Part shown: positions 33,228 to 47,897 of the stretch, one piece after another
How positions within the stretch are numbered: the stretch's first letter is position 1
Layout: every line of letters starts with the position of its first letter
Assembly (NCBI RefSeq): GCF_035917415.1
Contig: NZ_CP109073.1
Span: 124,001 to 188,000, forward strand
Direction: 5' to 3'
Source: Streptomyces sp. NBC_01803
Lineage (GTDB): Bacteria > Actinomycetota > Actinomycetes > Streptomycetales > Streptomycetaceae
DNA: 64,000 nucleotides
Translations under genes and position numbers: made by a program
Notes under the pieces: generated by a model
The model's database searches: none
What the model was told of the DNA's origin: nothing
The model's input: the letters and a program-made list of their open reading frames with translations, nothing else

Positions 33228-33947
33228 TCAGCGGGCCGGCCGCTGCCAGTAGGCGGTGAGCAGCCCGGGGAAGACGTGCTCCATGAACGTGCTCCCGGGC
33301 AGGGCCGCGGTGTATTCCCGCCGGAATTCCCGGCCGTTCATCGGGGCGGTCCGTTCGCTGATCTCGGTCCAGTTACGGTGACTGAAGAGGCGGAGCACGT
33401 TGATGGAGCTCTCCAGCCGCCCGGTCACCTCGTACGCGGTCCTGGCGACCGTGAAGGCGAAATTGATCCGCCAGTTCTCCTGGCCATAGTCGGCGGGGCG
33501 TTCGGGCTCGAAGACGACGAACGCCCCGCCGGGCGCGACGAGGGCGGCGAGGTGGGGCAGGATCACCCGCGGCTCGCCCATGAGGAAGACGCTGCTGAAA
33601 CCGAACACCACGTCGAAGAGGCCGTCCTTGGCGGGCGTCAAGTCGAAGGCGTCGCGGACCTGGTAGTCCACGTTGGACCGGGACCGGTCGCGCCGGGCGA
33701 TGTCGATCATGGCGGGGGCGGCGTCGGCGCCGACGACCTCGTCGTAGAGGGCGGCGAGCATGACGGTGTAGCGGCCGGCGCCGCAGCCGATGTCCAGCGC
33801 GCGCCGGCCCTTCGGGAGATGGGCCGCCATCCATTCACTGAGCGGGTTTTCGGCGGAATCCAGAGTGCCGCTGAATTCCTCGTACAATTCGGCGATCTCG
33901 TCGAACAAATCGGTGATGGTGGGCGCACCCGATCGCGCTGCGGCCAT
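33228..33947 (-). CDS. SAM-dependent methyltransferase of the bisindole cluster (third of three)
   Basis: A 239-residue class I methyltransferase with motif I ALDIGCGAGRYTVML (about 49-63), VVGADAAPAMIDIARRDRS, FDVVFGFSSVFLMGEP and VAPGGAFVVFEP. It is the first gene of the operon leading to the next methyltransferase (31 bp gap) and the FAD monooxygenase (45 bp gap). A GGGGAG ribosome site precedes the ATG. Position-specific role unknown; it is one of three candidate tailoring methyltransferases. Confidence 0.86.
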   Translation of the reverse strand: MAAARSGAPTITDLFDEIAELYEEFSGTLDSAENPLSEWMAAHLPKGRRALDIGCGAGRYTVMLAALYDEVVGADAAPAMIDIARRDRSRSNVDYQVRDAFDLTPAKDGLFDVVFGFSSVFLMGEPRVILPHLAALVAPGGAFVVFEPERPADYGQENWRINFAFTVARTAYEVTGRLESSINVLRLFSHRNWTEISERTAPMNGREFRREYTAALPGSTFMEHVFPGLLTAYWQRPAR

Positions 33948-34034
33948 GCTTCACTCCCCTTCCGTTCGCACGAAAGCGTTCTCACGCTAACGCCACCGCG
34001 CATTCGGCGACAGAGCGCTCCGGGGCGGGGCCGG

Positions 34035-34059
34035 AAAACCTACGCGCCCGCAGGGGATG
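34035..34059 (-). promoter_or_regulatory. Shared cluster motif, copy in the methyltransferase/monooxygenase promoter
   Basis: On the minus strand this reads CATCCCCTG followed by CGGGCGCGTAGGTTTT. It matches the copies at 39381 and 47898 (consensus CAKCCC-N3-CGGGCGCGYRGGTTYT). It lies 133 bp upstream of the monooxygenase start at 34193, reading away from that gene. A site for the cluster's LuxR regulator is a reasonable inference. Confidence 0.6.
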
Positions 34060-34192
34060 GCGTCCCGGGCGCGTCCGCGTGGCGCGGGCCGCGGCGCGTC
34101 CGCCGGCCGCCCGCCCGCCGTGCGGCCGCGTGATGTGGGGGGTGGGTCGCCGGCCGGAGGATGGAGGCGCGGGAGACGCGGTGGGAGGTGTC

Positions 34193-35878
34193 GTGGAGAC
34201 AGGAGCGGCCGGGGCGCGGTCGGAGGCGGGGGTGCTGGTCGTCGGCGCCGGCCCGAGCGGGCTGGTGACGGCTCTGGAGCTGGCGCGGCACGGCGTGCGG
34301 GCGCGGGTGGTCGACCGCAGGGCGGGTCCGGCCCCGGCCGAGCAGTCGCGGGCGACGATCGTGCACGCGCGGACCCTGGAGGTGCTCGACCGGTTCGGGC
34401 TGGCCGACGAGGCGCTGGCGAGCGGGGTGCCGATCACGCGGGTCGAGGTGCGCGAGCGGCGCCGCCCGACGGCGCATCTGCCGCTGGCCGGCGGTGGCGT
34501 GGAGGGGCGGACGCGGTTTCCGTGCGCGCTGTCCGTGGCGCAGTCGGAGACCGAGCGGATCCTGACGGCGGCGCTGGCCGCGCGGGGCGTACCGGTCGAG
34601 TGGGGGCGGCCGGTGGAGAACGTGGCCCCGGCCGGGGACGGCGTCGAGGTGCGCCTGGGCGGTGGCGAGACGCTGCGGGTCCGCTGGGTGGTGGCCGCCG
34701 ACGGCGCCGGGAGCACCACGCGGCGGTGCCTGGGGATCGGGTTCATCGGCGGCACCTATCCGCAGCGCGGCCTGCTGGCCGACGTGACGTTCGCGGCGGA
34801 CCCGCCGCCGCCCCGGCTGCGGCTCACCCTCACGCGCGGCGGCTTCGTCGGGGTGCTGCCGATCTCCCCCGGCCGCTACCGGCTCTTCGGGGCCGTGCCG
34901 CCCGGCCTGGCGCCCGGCGGCGCCGGGGGCCAGGTCTCGCACGACCCCTATCAGCGGCTCGACGCCCAGGAGCTGCGGCGGTGGTTCGACGGCTACTTCG
35001 AGGCGACCGGAACGCTGGACGAGGTGATCTGGGCCTCGCTGTTCCGGTTCCACAGCCGGATCGCCGACCGGTTCGCCGCCGGGGGGGTGTTCCTCGTCGG
35101 CGACGCCGCGCACGTGCACAACCCGGCGGGCGGCCAGGGGCTGAACCTGGGGGTCGGCGACGCGGCGAACCTGGGCTGGAAGCTGGCGCTGGTCGAACGC
35201 GGTGAGGCGCCGCCCGGGCTGCTCGACAGCTACGAGGCCGAACGCCGTCCGGTGGCCCGCGCGATCACCCGGAACACGGACCGGGGCTTCCGGGTGGAAA
35301 CCACCGCCAACCCGGTGGCGATGTGGCTGCGCGGCCATGTCGCGATGCGGCTGATCTCCGTGGCGTCCCGGTGGTCGGCGGTGCGCCGGACCGTTTTCCG
35401 GACACTGTCGCAGACCTGGATCGGGTACCGGGGCAGCCCCGCCGTGGCGGCCGGCCGGGGCCGGGGCCCGCTGCGGCCGGGCGACCGGGCGCCGCACGCG
35501 CCGCTGGCCGCGCCCGGCGGCGGCCTGCTGGACCTGCTGCGGCCGGGCGGTTTCCTGCTGCTGGCGTTCGAGGGCACGCGGCCGGCACCGGCCGGGCGGC
35601 GTCCGGACGCCGCCGCGCTCGGCGCGGCCCTGGCGGGCCGGTACACCGCCGGAGTGCCGGTGCGGGTGATTCCCCGGGCCGAGGCCGCCGCGCACGCGGC
35701 GTACGGGGCGCGCCGGGCCCGGCTGGTGCTGCTCCGGCCGGACGGCCACGTCGCCTGGGCCGGCGCCTGGCCGGCGGCCGGGCCGCCGCGCCGGCTGACG
35801 GCGTGTCTGGACCGCCTGCTGACGGCCCGCGCCGGGGCGCCCGGCAAGTTCCGCAAGTCCGGCAAGTCCGGGACCTGA
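34193..35878 (+). CDS. Three-domain FAD monooxygenase of the bisindole cluster
   Basis: A 561-residue aromatic-hydroxylase-type flavoprotein. FAD motif VVGAGPSGLVTALELA (about 16-31), ARTLEVLDRFGL, the DG motif VVAADGAGSTTRR (about 165) and GD motif LVGDAAHVHNPAGGQGLNLG (about 300) are present, followed by a thioredoxin-like C-terminal domain (LVLLRPDGHVAWAG). It is related to RebC but diverged from it, since a better RebC match lies at 37606. It probably corresponds to one of the X1/X2 oxygenases that epoxidise or open the indolocarbazole. The GTG at 34193 is chosen because GGAGG lies 4 nt upstream; GTG 34181 is also possible. The C terminus ends in a basic FRKSGKSGT tail. Confidence 0.85.
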   Translation: METGAAGARSEAGVLVVGAGPSGLVTALELARHGVRARVVDRRAGPAPAEQSRATIVHARTLEVLDRFGLADEALASGVPITRVEVRERRRPTAHLPLAGGGVEGRTRFPCALSVAQSETERILTAALAARGVPVEWGRPVENVAPAGDGVEVRLGGGETLRVRWVVAADGAGSTTRRCLGIGFIGGTYPQRGLLADVTFAADPPPPRLRLTLTRGGFVGVLPISPGRYRLFGAVPPGLAPGGAGGQVSHDPYQRLDAQELRRWFDGYFEATGTLDEVIWASLFRFHSRIADRFAAGGVFLVGDAAHVHNPAGGQGLNLGVGDAANLGWKLALVERGEAPPGLLDSYEAERRPVARAITRNTDRGFRVETTANPVAMWLRGHVAMRLISVASRWSAVRRTVFRTLSQTWIGYRGSPAVAAGRGRGPLRPGDRAPHAPLAAPGGGLLDLLRPGGFLLLAFEGTRPAPAGRRPDAAALGAALAGRYTAGVPVRVIPRAEAAAHAAYGARRARLVLLRPDGHVAWAGAWPAAGPPRRLTACLDRLLTARAGAPGKFRKSGKSGT

Positions 35879-36029
35879 AGGCTGTCCCGCGATCCGCCGG
35901 CCCCGTTCCTCGGCCCGCTTGAGCGACCGACGCGACCGATTCGCGCGAGTTCGCCGGTTGAAGGCGGAAGCCGCACCCGGGGCAAGACGGGCGTCGGCAG
36001 GACGGGGCCGGGATGACGGGACAGCCTTC
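35877..36029. repeat. 153-bp element with nested inverted repeats between convergent cluster genes
   Basis: Outer arms GAAGGCTGTCCCG (35877-35889) and its complement (36017-36029) are 13-bp perfect. Inner arms CCGGCCCCGT (35897-35906) and ACGGGGCCGG (36002-36011) pair as well. The loop is about 95 nt. It fills the gap between the convergent monooxygenase and halogenase genes. It may be a bidirectional terminator or a miniature mobile-element relic; no clear target duplication is seen. Confidence 0.7.
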
Positions 36030-36045
36030 GGGGCGGCCCGGCCGG

Positions 36046-41197
<5,152 letters not shown>

Positions 41198-41222
41198 CCG
41201 CCCGCCGAAGGGAGATCACCCA

Positions 41223-41775
41223 GTGATGGAACCGCGGGACGAGTGCGGGACGGCGGGCGGACCGGTGACGGCGGACCGGTTCCGGGAGCTGATGAGCAGA
41301 TTCCCGACCGGGGTGTCGGTGGTGACGGCGCGCGATCCGGAGGGCCGCCCGTGGGGGGCGACCTGCTCGTCGCTGTCCAGCGTCACGCTGACGCCCCCGA
41401 CGCTGCTGTGCTGTCTGCGCGCCGACGGCCGCACGTTGAGGGCGGTCCTGGCCGGCGGCCGGTTCGCGGTCAACCTGCTGCGGGCGGACGCGCGGCACGC
41501 CGCCACGGTGTTCGCCACACCGTCCGGCGACCGGTTCACGGAGGTGCCGTGGCGGCCCCGGCCGCCGTCCGGTCTTCCCCTTCCGCACCGGGACGCGTTC
41601 GCGTTCGCCGAGTGCCGGGTCAGCCGCCGGTTCGCCGTGGGCGACCATGTGGTCGTCGTGCGCGGTGACCGGGGTGGATCTCGCCACCGGACTGCCGCTG
41701 GTGTACGGCCTGCGGGAGTTCCGGTCGTGGTCGCCGCCGGCCGGCGCGGCGGCACGGCCGGACGCGGCGGGCTGA
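41223..41775 (+). pseudogene. rebF: Flavin reductase (RebF type) gene with a frameshift
   Basis: From the GTG, the frame encodes a typical two-component flavin reductase: FRELMSRFPTGVSVVTARDPEGRPWGATCSS, FAVNLLRADARHAATVFA and RFAVGDHVVVV. At about 41661 the homology moves to the next frame, AVTGVDLATGLPLVYGLREFRSW, and stops at 41773. One extra base (or two missing) explains this; the restored protein is about 183 residues, the normal length. The uninterrupted frame instead runs on with an unrelated Arg/Gly-rich tail to 42077. The protein would supply FADH2 to both halogenases. A sequencing error, programmed slippage or real inactivation are all possible. Confidence 0.85.
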
Positions 41776-41802
41776 GCCAGCGGCCGACCGCGCCCCGCCG
41801 AG

Positions 41803-43050
41803 TCACTCCCGCCGAGTCGTGGCCAGCCGGCGCGGTCCGTGAAACACCAGGTCCTGGCGGTACGGCACGGCGTCGTCGGCCAGCCGCAGTCCGGGGAGCA
41901 TCGTCAGCAGCCCCTCGACGCCGGCCTCGACCTCGATCCGTCCGAGGGCCGAGCCGAGGCAGTAGTGGGCCCCCATGCCGAATCCGCAGTGCCGGTGGCC
42001 GTCCCGGTCGAACCGTACGGTGTCGGGCTGCTCGAACCGGTCCGGGTCGCGGTTGGCGGCTCCCAGCACGACGGTGACCTTGTCGCCGCGCCGGATGCGG
42101 TGGCCGCCGACGGTCTCGTCCTGGTAGGCCCACCGGGTCACCATCTGCGCGGGCGAGTCGTAGCGGATGAACTCGTCGACCGCCGCCGGGACCAGCTCCG
42201 GGCGCGAGCGCAGCGTGGCCAGCACGCCGGGCTGCCGCAGGAGCAGCAGCGCGGACTTGGACAGCGCGGTCGTCGTCGCCTCGTGGCCGCCGAGGAGCAG
42301 GTGCACACAGGTGCCGATGAGAACGTCCTCGGCGGCCAGGTCGTCGTCCCAGAGCTCGGCGAGCAGCGCGGAGAGCAGATCGTTCCCCGGTGTGGCGCGG
42401 CGCTCGGCCAGGGCTGCGCGGAAGTACTCCGCCAGGGCGCGCGCGGCCTCCTCGGCGGCCACCAGGCGCGGTTCGCGCGGTCCGGGCCGGAAGGTGGTGG
42501 CCCGCTGGAACACGGCCGCCCGCTCGCGCAGCCAGTCCTGGTCCCCGGACGGCACGCCGAGCAGCTCCAGCATCGTCAGCACGGGGATGAGCGCCGCGTA
42601 CCGCTCGACCAGGTCGACGGTGGGCTCGGCCGCGAGCCGGTCCACCAGCCGCCGGACGATTTCCCGCACGCGCGCGCGCGTGCCCGAGCGCATCCGGGCG
42701 GCCAGGCACTCGGCCACGACGGCGCGCAGCCTGGTGTGGCGCGGCGGGTCCATGAAGACCAGCCAGTTGTCCACGAGCGCGCTGAGCACCCGGTACCGGG
42801 GCGGCACGATCCCCACCGACGTCTCGGGACCGACGCCGGCGACCGACGCCCGGCGGCCGAAGCCGCGCCCGGCCAGCACGGCGGCGGCCTCCTCGTAGCG
42901 CAGGACCAGCCACTCGGGCTCGCGTCCGCTGCCGGGACGCAGCACGCGGTGCAGGGCGCCGGCGTCGCGGTAGCGGCGGTAGACGGGGTAGGGGTCCTCG
43001 ATGCTGGCGGTGAGGGCCCGGTGGAAGTCCTCGGGATCCGGCTTCGGCAT
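41803..43050 (-). CDS. rebP: Cytochrome P450 (RebP/StaP type)
   Basis: A 415-residue P450. The heme-ligand loop is FGMGAHYCLGSALGRIE with Cys364, the I-helix is LLLGGHEATTTALS (about 247), and the K-helix ExxR is in DEFIRYDSP. In known bisindole pathways the P450 couples the two indole rings of chromopyrrolic acid by aryl-aryl coupling to build the indolocarbazole. Its place directly after the chromopyrrolate synthase gene (3-bp gap) supports this. It needs ferredoxin partners, none of which are encoded in the cluster. Confidence 0.92.
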   Translation of the reverse strand: MPKPDPEDFHRALTASIEDPYPVYRRYRDAGALHRVLRPGSGREPEWLVLRYEEAAAVLAGRGFGRRASVAGVGPETSVGIVPPRYRVLSALVDNWLVFMDPPRHTRLRAVVAECLAARMRSGTRARVREIVRRLVDRLAAEPTVDLVERYAALIPVLTMLELLGVPSGDQDWLRERAAVFQRATTFRPGPREPRLVAAEEAARALAEYFRAALAERRATPGNDLLSALLAELWDDDLAAEDVLIGTCVHLLLGGHEATTTALSKSALLLLRQPGVLATLRSRPELVPAAVDEFIRYDSPAQMVTRWAYQDETVGGHRIRRGDKVTVVLGAANRDPDRFEQPDTVRFDRDGHRHCGFGMGAHYCLGSALGRIEVEAGVEGLLTMLPGLRLADDAVPYRQDLVFHGPRRLATTRRE

Positions 43051-43053
43051 CGG

Positions 43054-46000
43054 TCACAGCTCCCGGGGGTCCATGGTCGTGAACTGGTCGGCGAACAGGC
43101 GCAGCATTCCCGGCACCGACTCGGCGAGCCGGGGGATCTTCTCGGCACTGTCCGCGAGTTCGGCGCAGCGGGCGGCGATCCACCGCGCGGCGACGTCGGC
43201 GCGGGGGATGGGGACGGGATCGCCGCCCATCTCGAAGGACGGTCCCGCGGTCCTGCCGGGGCGTCCGGAGGGCAGTGTGACGATGTGTTCGCCGAGCGGG
43301 CGCAGCACGCCCGTCATGAGGTCCAGGGCGGCGTTCATCAGCCGGGAGCGGCGCAGGCTCTTGTCGGGGCTGAGGCCGAAGTGCTGGACCATCAGCCGCA
43401 TGGTCAGCGCGTACGAGCGGTTGAACAGGTCGATCGCGGCGCGCGCCTCCGGGTCGGTGACCAGCTCGGCACCCGGGTGGCCGGGGCGCAGCGTGGGGTT
43501 GCGGGGGACGGGATAAGCGGGCTCCCAGGGAACGCGCCGTCCGCCCGGCCCGACGGCGTGCTCGGCGGCGAGCGCCTCGGCCACCCGCAGGAACGTGTCG
43601 TAGTGCGAGTCGGAGGGCAGCGGCGCGTCGATGACGTTGCCCTCGCCGTGTTCGGTGACGAAGTCGATGGCGAAGACGGCGCTGGACACGTCGTCGACCT
43701 CCAGTTGGTAGTCGGGATGGGTGACGTTGAGCGTTTCGCGCATGAAGAGGTGGTGTTCGCCGCCGCCGCGGCCCCGGTCGACCAGGAAGACGCCGTCGAC
43801 GGTCTGGACGGCGGCGCGGATCGCCGCGTACAGCTCGCTGAGGGAGCCGTAGGCGAACGGCGGCGCGCCGGGGCCGGCCGGGCCGGGCGCGTGGCCGGTC
43901 AGGTGGTGGGGCCGTTCCAGGGCGATGAACCGCTGGAGGCTGCCCCGGCCGAAGCCCTCCAGGCACAGGTCGAGGGGGACGGGCAGCAGGTGCCCGGCGG
44001 TGGTGAAGTCGATGTCGGGCAGGTGGAAGGGCTCGCCGGTGGCCATGAGGATGTTGTTGATGACCAGGAAGTGGGTCATCTCCTCGCGGGCGACGCCGAG
44101 CAGGCTGCCGCGCAGTCCCCCGTCGAGGGCGTGCGGGCCGTCGCCGCACAGCAGGCGGGCCTGCTCCGGGGTCCACGTGCCGCGTTCGACGTACTGGCGG
44201 GCGGCGGAGTGGGTGGGGATCGACCAGACGGCGTAGAGGTACTGGAGCATGACGGCGAGCTCGATGGTGGCCGCCTGGCGCAGCGCCGCGCACAGGGCGT
44301 CGCGGGTGGTGAGGGGCGCGGGCCGGGGCGGCGCGGCCGGCGGCGGGGGCGGTGTCTGGCGGGCTCCTTCCACGCGGCGCGCGTACGTCAGCAGCAGGTC
44401 GGCCTGCGGCGCGGTCAGGTCGCGGGTGGAGGGCATGTAGAAGGTCTTGTCCTTGTGCCGCGGGTCGCACATGAGCCAGATGATCCGGGCGTGGGTAGCG
44501 ACCTTGGCGGGATCCGCCAGGCTCATGACCTCGGCCTTCATGAACGGGTACATCAGCTCGAAGTAGGCGAGGACCTCCTGGTGGACGAGGTCGAAGGTGA
44601 CCTGCTCCGGGGGGACGTCGGCCAGGTACCAGTGGTCGGGCAGGACGCGCGCGGACAGCAAGCCGGCCGCGGACCAGTAGCCGAGCCGGTCGTCGTTGTC
44701 ATAGCCCGCGGCGGCCGAGCCGGGCGCGTCGGGATCGCACGGCAGCGGGGTGCCGGGCGGCAGCAGCAGGATGTGCGCGGCACCGGCCCGCACTCCCCCG
44801 ACGGTCAGCCGACCGTGCCCCGACACGTCGGTGGCCAGGACGGCGGTGGCGCTCAGCTCCTCCGGCGGGCCGCCTGGGCGCGCGGCGCGGCCGAAGCCGA
44901 CGACGCGGATGGCGGCGGCCCGCGCGCCGGGCGCGGTGGCCCGGGGGTCCAGCGGCAGGGCGCGCGGATTGCAGAACTGGTGGACCTCGATGCCGTCGAC
45001 GGCGGCGGGCCGGCCGCGGACGAAGGAGCGAACGGTGATGTCGACGGCGTGGTCGTCACCCGTTCGGGGGTTGGGGTGTTCGAGGAAGAGGCTCGCCCGG
45101 TCGGTCAGGACGGTGATCTCCTCCTCGGCCAGCAGCACCGTGCCGTCGCGGGCCGCCAGTCTCAGCGCCTCGTCCGGGTCGTCGGCGCGGCCGTCGGCGC
45201 GGGGCGCGGTGAGGACGCCGCCGGTCCGTTCGTAGGCGGCGCCGAGGTAGGCGTCGCGGGGGAAGACGGCGAGGAGGCGCCCGGAGGCGGTGCGCAGCTC
45301 CAGGTCGCCGAGATCGAGGCGGGGGCCGAGCAGGTGGAGCGCGCCGCCGGGGGTGCGCGGGTCGGGAACGGGGGCGCGGCTGACGACGGGCAGCGCGGTG
45401 ACCATGTCGGCCGTCGCGCGTCCGTCCGCGAGGCGCACGGTGAGGTTGTGCAGCGGCGAACGGCGGCCGGCCCGGCGCCCCTCGCGGGCGGTGAGAAGGC
45501 GGCCGGTGGGGCAGGTGCGCGGTTCGGGGGGCCGCCAGGGCGCGACGGTGCCGCGCAGCTGCCACCGGTCGGGAGCGCTGTCGCGGGCCGGCGTGGCCAT
45601 GTTGAACAGGGCGAAGCGCACGAGTACTCCGCCGTATCCGCCGCCCTCGACCGCGTCGCGCAGCGCGGACACCGCCGGGGAGCCCGCGGCGGCGGCCGTC
45701 CAGCGGAGCCGGTCGTCCGCGTCCACGACGAACTGGTGGACGACCGAGCGCGTCAGCTCCCGGCTCAGCGGATGGTCGCCGGTCTCCAGGACGTACCGCG
45801 GGTTCTGCCACCGGGGTGGCGACACGTCGCGCACGTCGCCGATGGCGAGGTAGCCGACGTCGTGCGAGCGGCCCAGGCGACCCAGGGCGAGCTGGCCGAC
45901 CATCACGGTGGTGGTCCAGTTGGACGCCGGGTCGACGTCGAAGACGCGGGCGCGGTTGGCGGTGGTGGCGAGGTACTCGTTGTAGTGGCCCCACAGGTCC

Positions 46001-46293
46001 ACGGCCCTGCCGACGACGGGGTCGGTGGTGTCGGCACGCCCGGGCTCGGTCTCGGTGGCGACGACGGTGGCGTCCACCCAGAAGTGGCCGTTGCCGCCGA
46101 AGTTCCAGCCCTTGACGCCCCGCCGGTCGAGGTAGGCGTGGTACTCCTCGGCGGGCCGGTGCACCGGGAACGGCGCCGGGCCGGCGATGGGCCGGTTGGT
46201 GGCCAGATCGAGCAGCCCGGAGCGGGGGCCGGTGGGCAGGCGCGTGACGGCGGTGCCCGCGAAGTGGAGGCGCGGCAGGTCGAAGACGCTCAT
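43054..46293 (-). CDS. rebD: Chromopyrrolate synthase (RebD/StaD/VioB family)
   Basis: A 1079-residue protein that begins MSVFDLPRLHFAGTA and contains VKGWNFGGNGHFWVDATV and LVHQEVLAYFELMYPFMKAEVMSLAD, hallmarks of the RebD/VioB family. A ferritin-like domain (about 670-900) holds ATIELAVMLQYLYAVWS and GVAREEMTHFLVINNILMATG with Glu and His iron ligands. The enzyme dimerises two indole-3-pyruvate imine units into chromopyrrolic acid. This defines the pathway type. Its ATG overlaps the stop of the oxidase gene (ATGA), and the P450 follows 3 bp later, so O-D-P form a coupled operon. Confidence 0.96.
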   Translation of the reverse strand: MSVFDLPRLHFAGTAVTRLPTGPRSGLLDLATNRPIAGPAPFPVHRPAEEYHAYLDRRGVKGWNFGGNGHFWVDATVVATETEPGRADTTDPVVGRAVDLWGHYNEYLATTANRARVFDVDPASNWTTTVMVGQLALGRLGRSHDVGYLAIGDVRDVSPPRWQNPRYVLETGDHPLSRELTRSVVHQFVVDADDRLRWTAAAAGSPAVSALRDAVEGGGYGGVLVRFALFNMATPARDSAPDRWQLRGTVAPWRPPEPRTCPTGRLLTAREGRRAGRRSPLHNLTVRLADGRATADMVTALPVVSRAPVPDPRTPGGALHLLGPRLDLGDLELRTASGRLLAVFPRDAYLGAAYERTGGVLTAPRADGRADDPDEALRLAARDGTVLLAEEEITVLTDRASLFLEHPNPRTGDDHAVDITVRSFVRGRPAAVDGIEVHQFCNPRALPLDPRATAPGARAAAIRVVGFGRAARPGGPPEELSATAVLATDVSGHGRLTVGGVRAGAAHILLLPPGTPLPCDPDAPGSAAAGYDNDDRLGYWSAAGLLSARVLPDHWYLADVPPEQVTFDLVHQEVLAYFELMYPFMKAEVMSLADPAKVATHARIIWLMCDPRHKDKTFYMPSTRDLTAPQADLLLTYARRVEGARQTPPPPPAAPPRPAPLTTRDALCAALRQAATIELAVMLQYLYAVWSIPTHSAARQYVERGTWTPEQARLLCGDGPHALDGGLRGSLLGVAREEMTHFLVINNILMATGEPFHLPDIDFTTAGHLLPVPLDLCLEGFGRGSLQRFIALERPHHLTGHAPGPAGPGAPPFAYGSLSELYAAIRAAVQTVDGVFLVDRGRGGGEHHLFMRETLNVTHPDYQLEVDDVSSAVFAIDFVTEHGEGNVIDAPLPSDSHYDTFLRVAEALAAEHAVGPGGRRVPWEPAYPVPRNPTLRPGHPGAELVTDPEARAAIDLFNRSYALTMRLMVQHFGLSPDKSLRRSRLMNAALDLMTGVLRPLGEHIVTLPSGRPGRTAGPSFEMGGDPVPIPRADVAARWIAARCAELADSAEKIPRLAESVPGMLRLFADQFTTMDPREL

Positions 46294-47756
46294 GCGGGCA
46301 CTCCCGCGTCGCCCGGCACGCCGCCGCGCCGGGTGAAGGTGTCGATCCGGGTCACCGCGTCGAGGGCCGTCTCGATTCCGGCGTCGATCCAGGCCGGGGT
46401 CGCGGAGCAGTGCTCGCCCGCGAAGAAGAGCCGGCCCTCGGGGCGCGCCGTCCGTTCCGCCTCGCGGGCGCGGCCCGCCTCGGTGAGCCCCCAGCGGCGG
46501 GCCGCGCACCCCCGGTACCAGGGCCGTTCCCCCCAGGCCACGCTGACGATCTCCCGGACGGCGGGCGGCGGCCCGAGCTGGGGATGGAGATCCCGCAGCT
46601 CACCGAGGACGGTCGCGTGCCGCCGGGCGCTGGGCATGCGGCCGAGGACGTCGGCGTCCTCGGCGATCGTGTAGCTCCCGAGCAGCGCGGCCCCGGCGGC
46701 GGGGTCGCCGTCGGCCGGGGGGTAGTACGTCTGCCGGACGCGACCGCCGGGAGCCGATCCGCCGCCCGTGATGCCCTCGTCGGTCCAGAACGCCGTCCGG
46801 CAGTGCAGGGCCACCTTGGTGGCCGAGCCGTAGTCCAGTGTCCGTATGACCTCCAGCTTGTCGTCGGTGACGCCGGTCAGGGGCAGCCGACGCAGCACGG
46901 AGAACGGGATGGTGCACAGCACGACGGGGTAGGTGACGGCGGCCGGGGCCAGCCGGCCGCCGAGCCTCACCCGCACTCCGTCCGGGCGCACGTCGATCCC
47001 GGTGACCTCGTGCCCGGTGCGCACCGGGCGGCGCAGCCGGGCGGCGATGCCGTCGGTCAGCTGGGACATGCCGCCGGCCAGCCGCACCATGCCGCGCCCC
47101 GACTCCCGCAGCAGGTCGTCCAGGAAGCCTTCCAGACGCGGGTCGCAGGCCGCCCGCAGCTCCGGATGGGCGCTCAGCGCGGCGCCGACGTCGGCCCGGC
47201 CCCCCTCGACGAACGGCACGAGGTCGAACCGGCCAGCCACCGCGAGGAGCTTCCCGAGGTCACGCCGCACCACGACGCGCAGTTCGGCGGGGCCCAGCGC
47301 GCGCACCATGGCGTGCAGCCAGCCCGTGAACAGCAGCGCGTCGGGTCGGTGCGGCCCGCCCCCGGCGCGTACCTCGGTCTCCCGGGCCAGCGGTCCGGCC
47401 GCGTCCCGCACCCGCAGCAGGCGGCGCCCGAGGCGCAGTTGATTGTTCGGGTCGCTGAGGATGTTCGCGAAGGGCCGCAGCCGGGAGCGCAGGCCCAGCC
47501 GCTCGATGTACCGCAGGGTCATGGCGTGATCCGGGGAGATACGCATGGCCCCCAGCTCCGCCCGCGGCCCGCCGGAGCCGGCGAAGCGGTGGGTGAACAC
47601 CCGTCCGCCGATCCGCGTGTCGGCCTCCAGCACCACCACGTCGTGGCCGAGCCGTTCCAGCTCCCAGGCCGCGACCAGTCCGCTGATGCCCGCGCCCAGC
47701 ACCGCGACGGCGCTCCCACCGCCGCCGGGCGACGGCCTCACTCCCGATCCGTTCAC
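46290..47756 (-). CDS. rebO: L-amino acid oxidase (RebO/StaO type)
   Basis: A 488-residue FAD-dependent L-tryptophan oxidase of the monoamine-oxidase fold. FAD motif VLGAGISGLVAAWELERLG (19-37) and VLEADTRIGGRV follow, and the C-terminal RLFFAGEHCSATPAWIDAGIETALDAV region is the second FAD contact. It oxidises (chloro)tryptophan to the indole-pyruvate imine used by the next enzyme. The GTG start is chosen because AAAGGGGGG precedes it; a far longer open frame upstream is a shadow of the membrane-protein gene. It leads the O-D-P operon. Confidence 0.94.
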   Translation of the reverse strand: MNGSGVRPSPGGGGSAVAVLGAGISGLVAAWELERLGHDVVVLEADTRIGGRVFTHRFAGSGGPRAELGAMRISPDHAMTLRYIERLGLRSRLRPFANILSDPNNQLRLGRRLLRVRDAAGPLARETEVRAGGGPHRPDALLFTGWLHAMVRALGPAELRVVVRRDLGKLLAVAGRFDLVPFVEGGRADVGAALSAHPELRAACDPRLEGFLDDLLRESGRGMVRLAGGMSQLTDGIAARLRRPVRTGHEVTGIDVRPDGVRVRLGGRLAPAAVTYPVVLCTIPFSVLRRLPLTGVTDDKLEVIRTLDYGSATKVALHCRTAFWTDEGITGGGSAPGGRVRQTYYPPADGDPAAGAALLGSYTIAEDADVLGRMPSARRHATVLGELRDLHPQLGPPPAVREIVSVAWGERPWYRGCAARRWGLTEAGRAREAERTARPEGRLFFAGEHCSATPAWIDAGIETALDAVTRIDTFTRRGGVPGDAGVPA

Positions 47757-47897
47757 GCGGCGTCCCCCCTTTCCGGCACGGTGCTCACCGTTCTTCGATT
47801 CTTGGGGCCGGGGCCCGGGCGCACATCGCGTGCGGGCGGTGCCGGAACAGGGGTTCGGCGGGGCGGCGGCGACTTCCCGGGCCGCGCGGCGGGCACG

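Noticed and set aside
41839..46674. A plus-strand open frame of about 1611 codons opposite the P450 and chromopyrrolate synthase genes
   Set aside because: It is antisense to two well-supported genes and is repetitive Gly/Ala/Val sequence with no motif.
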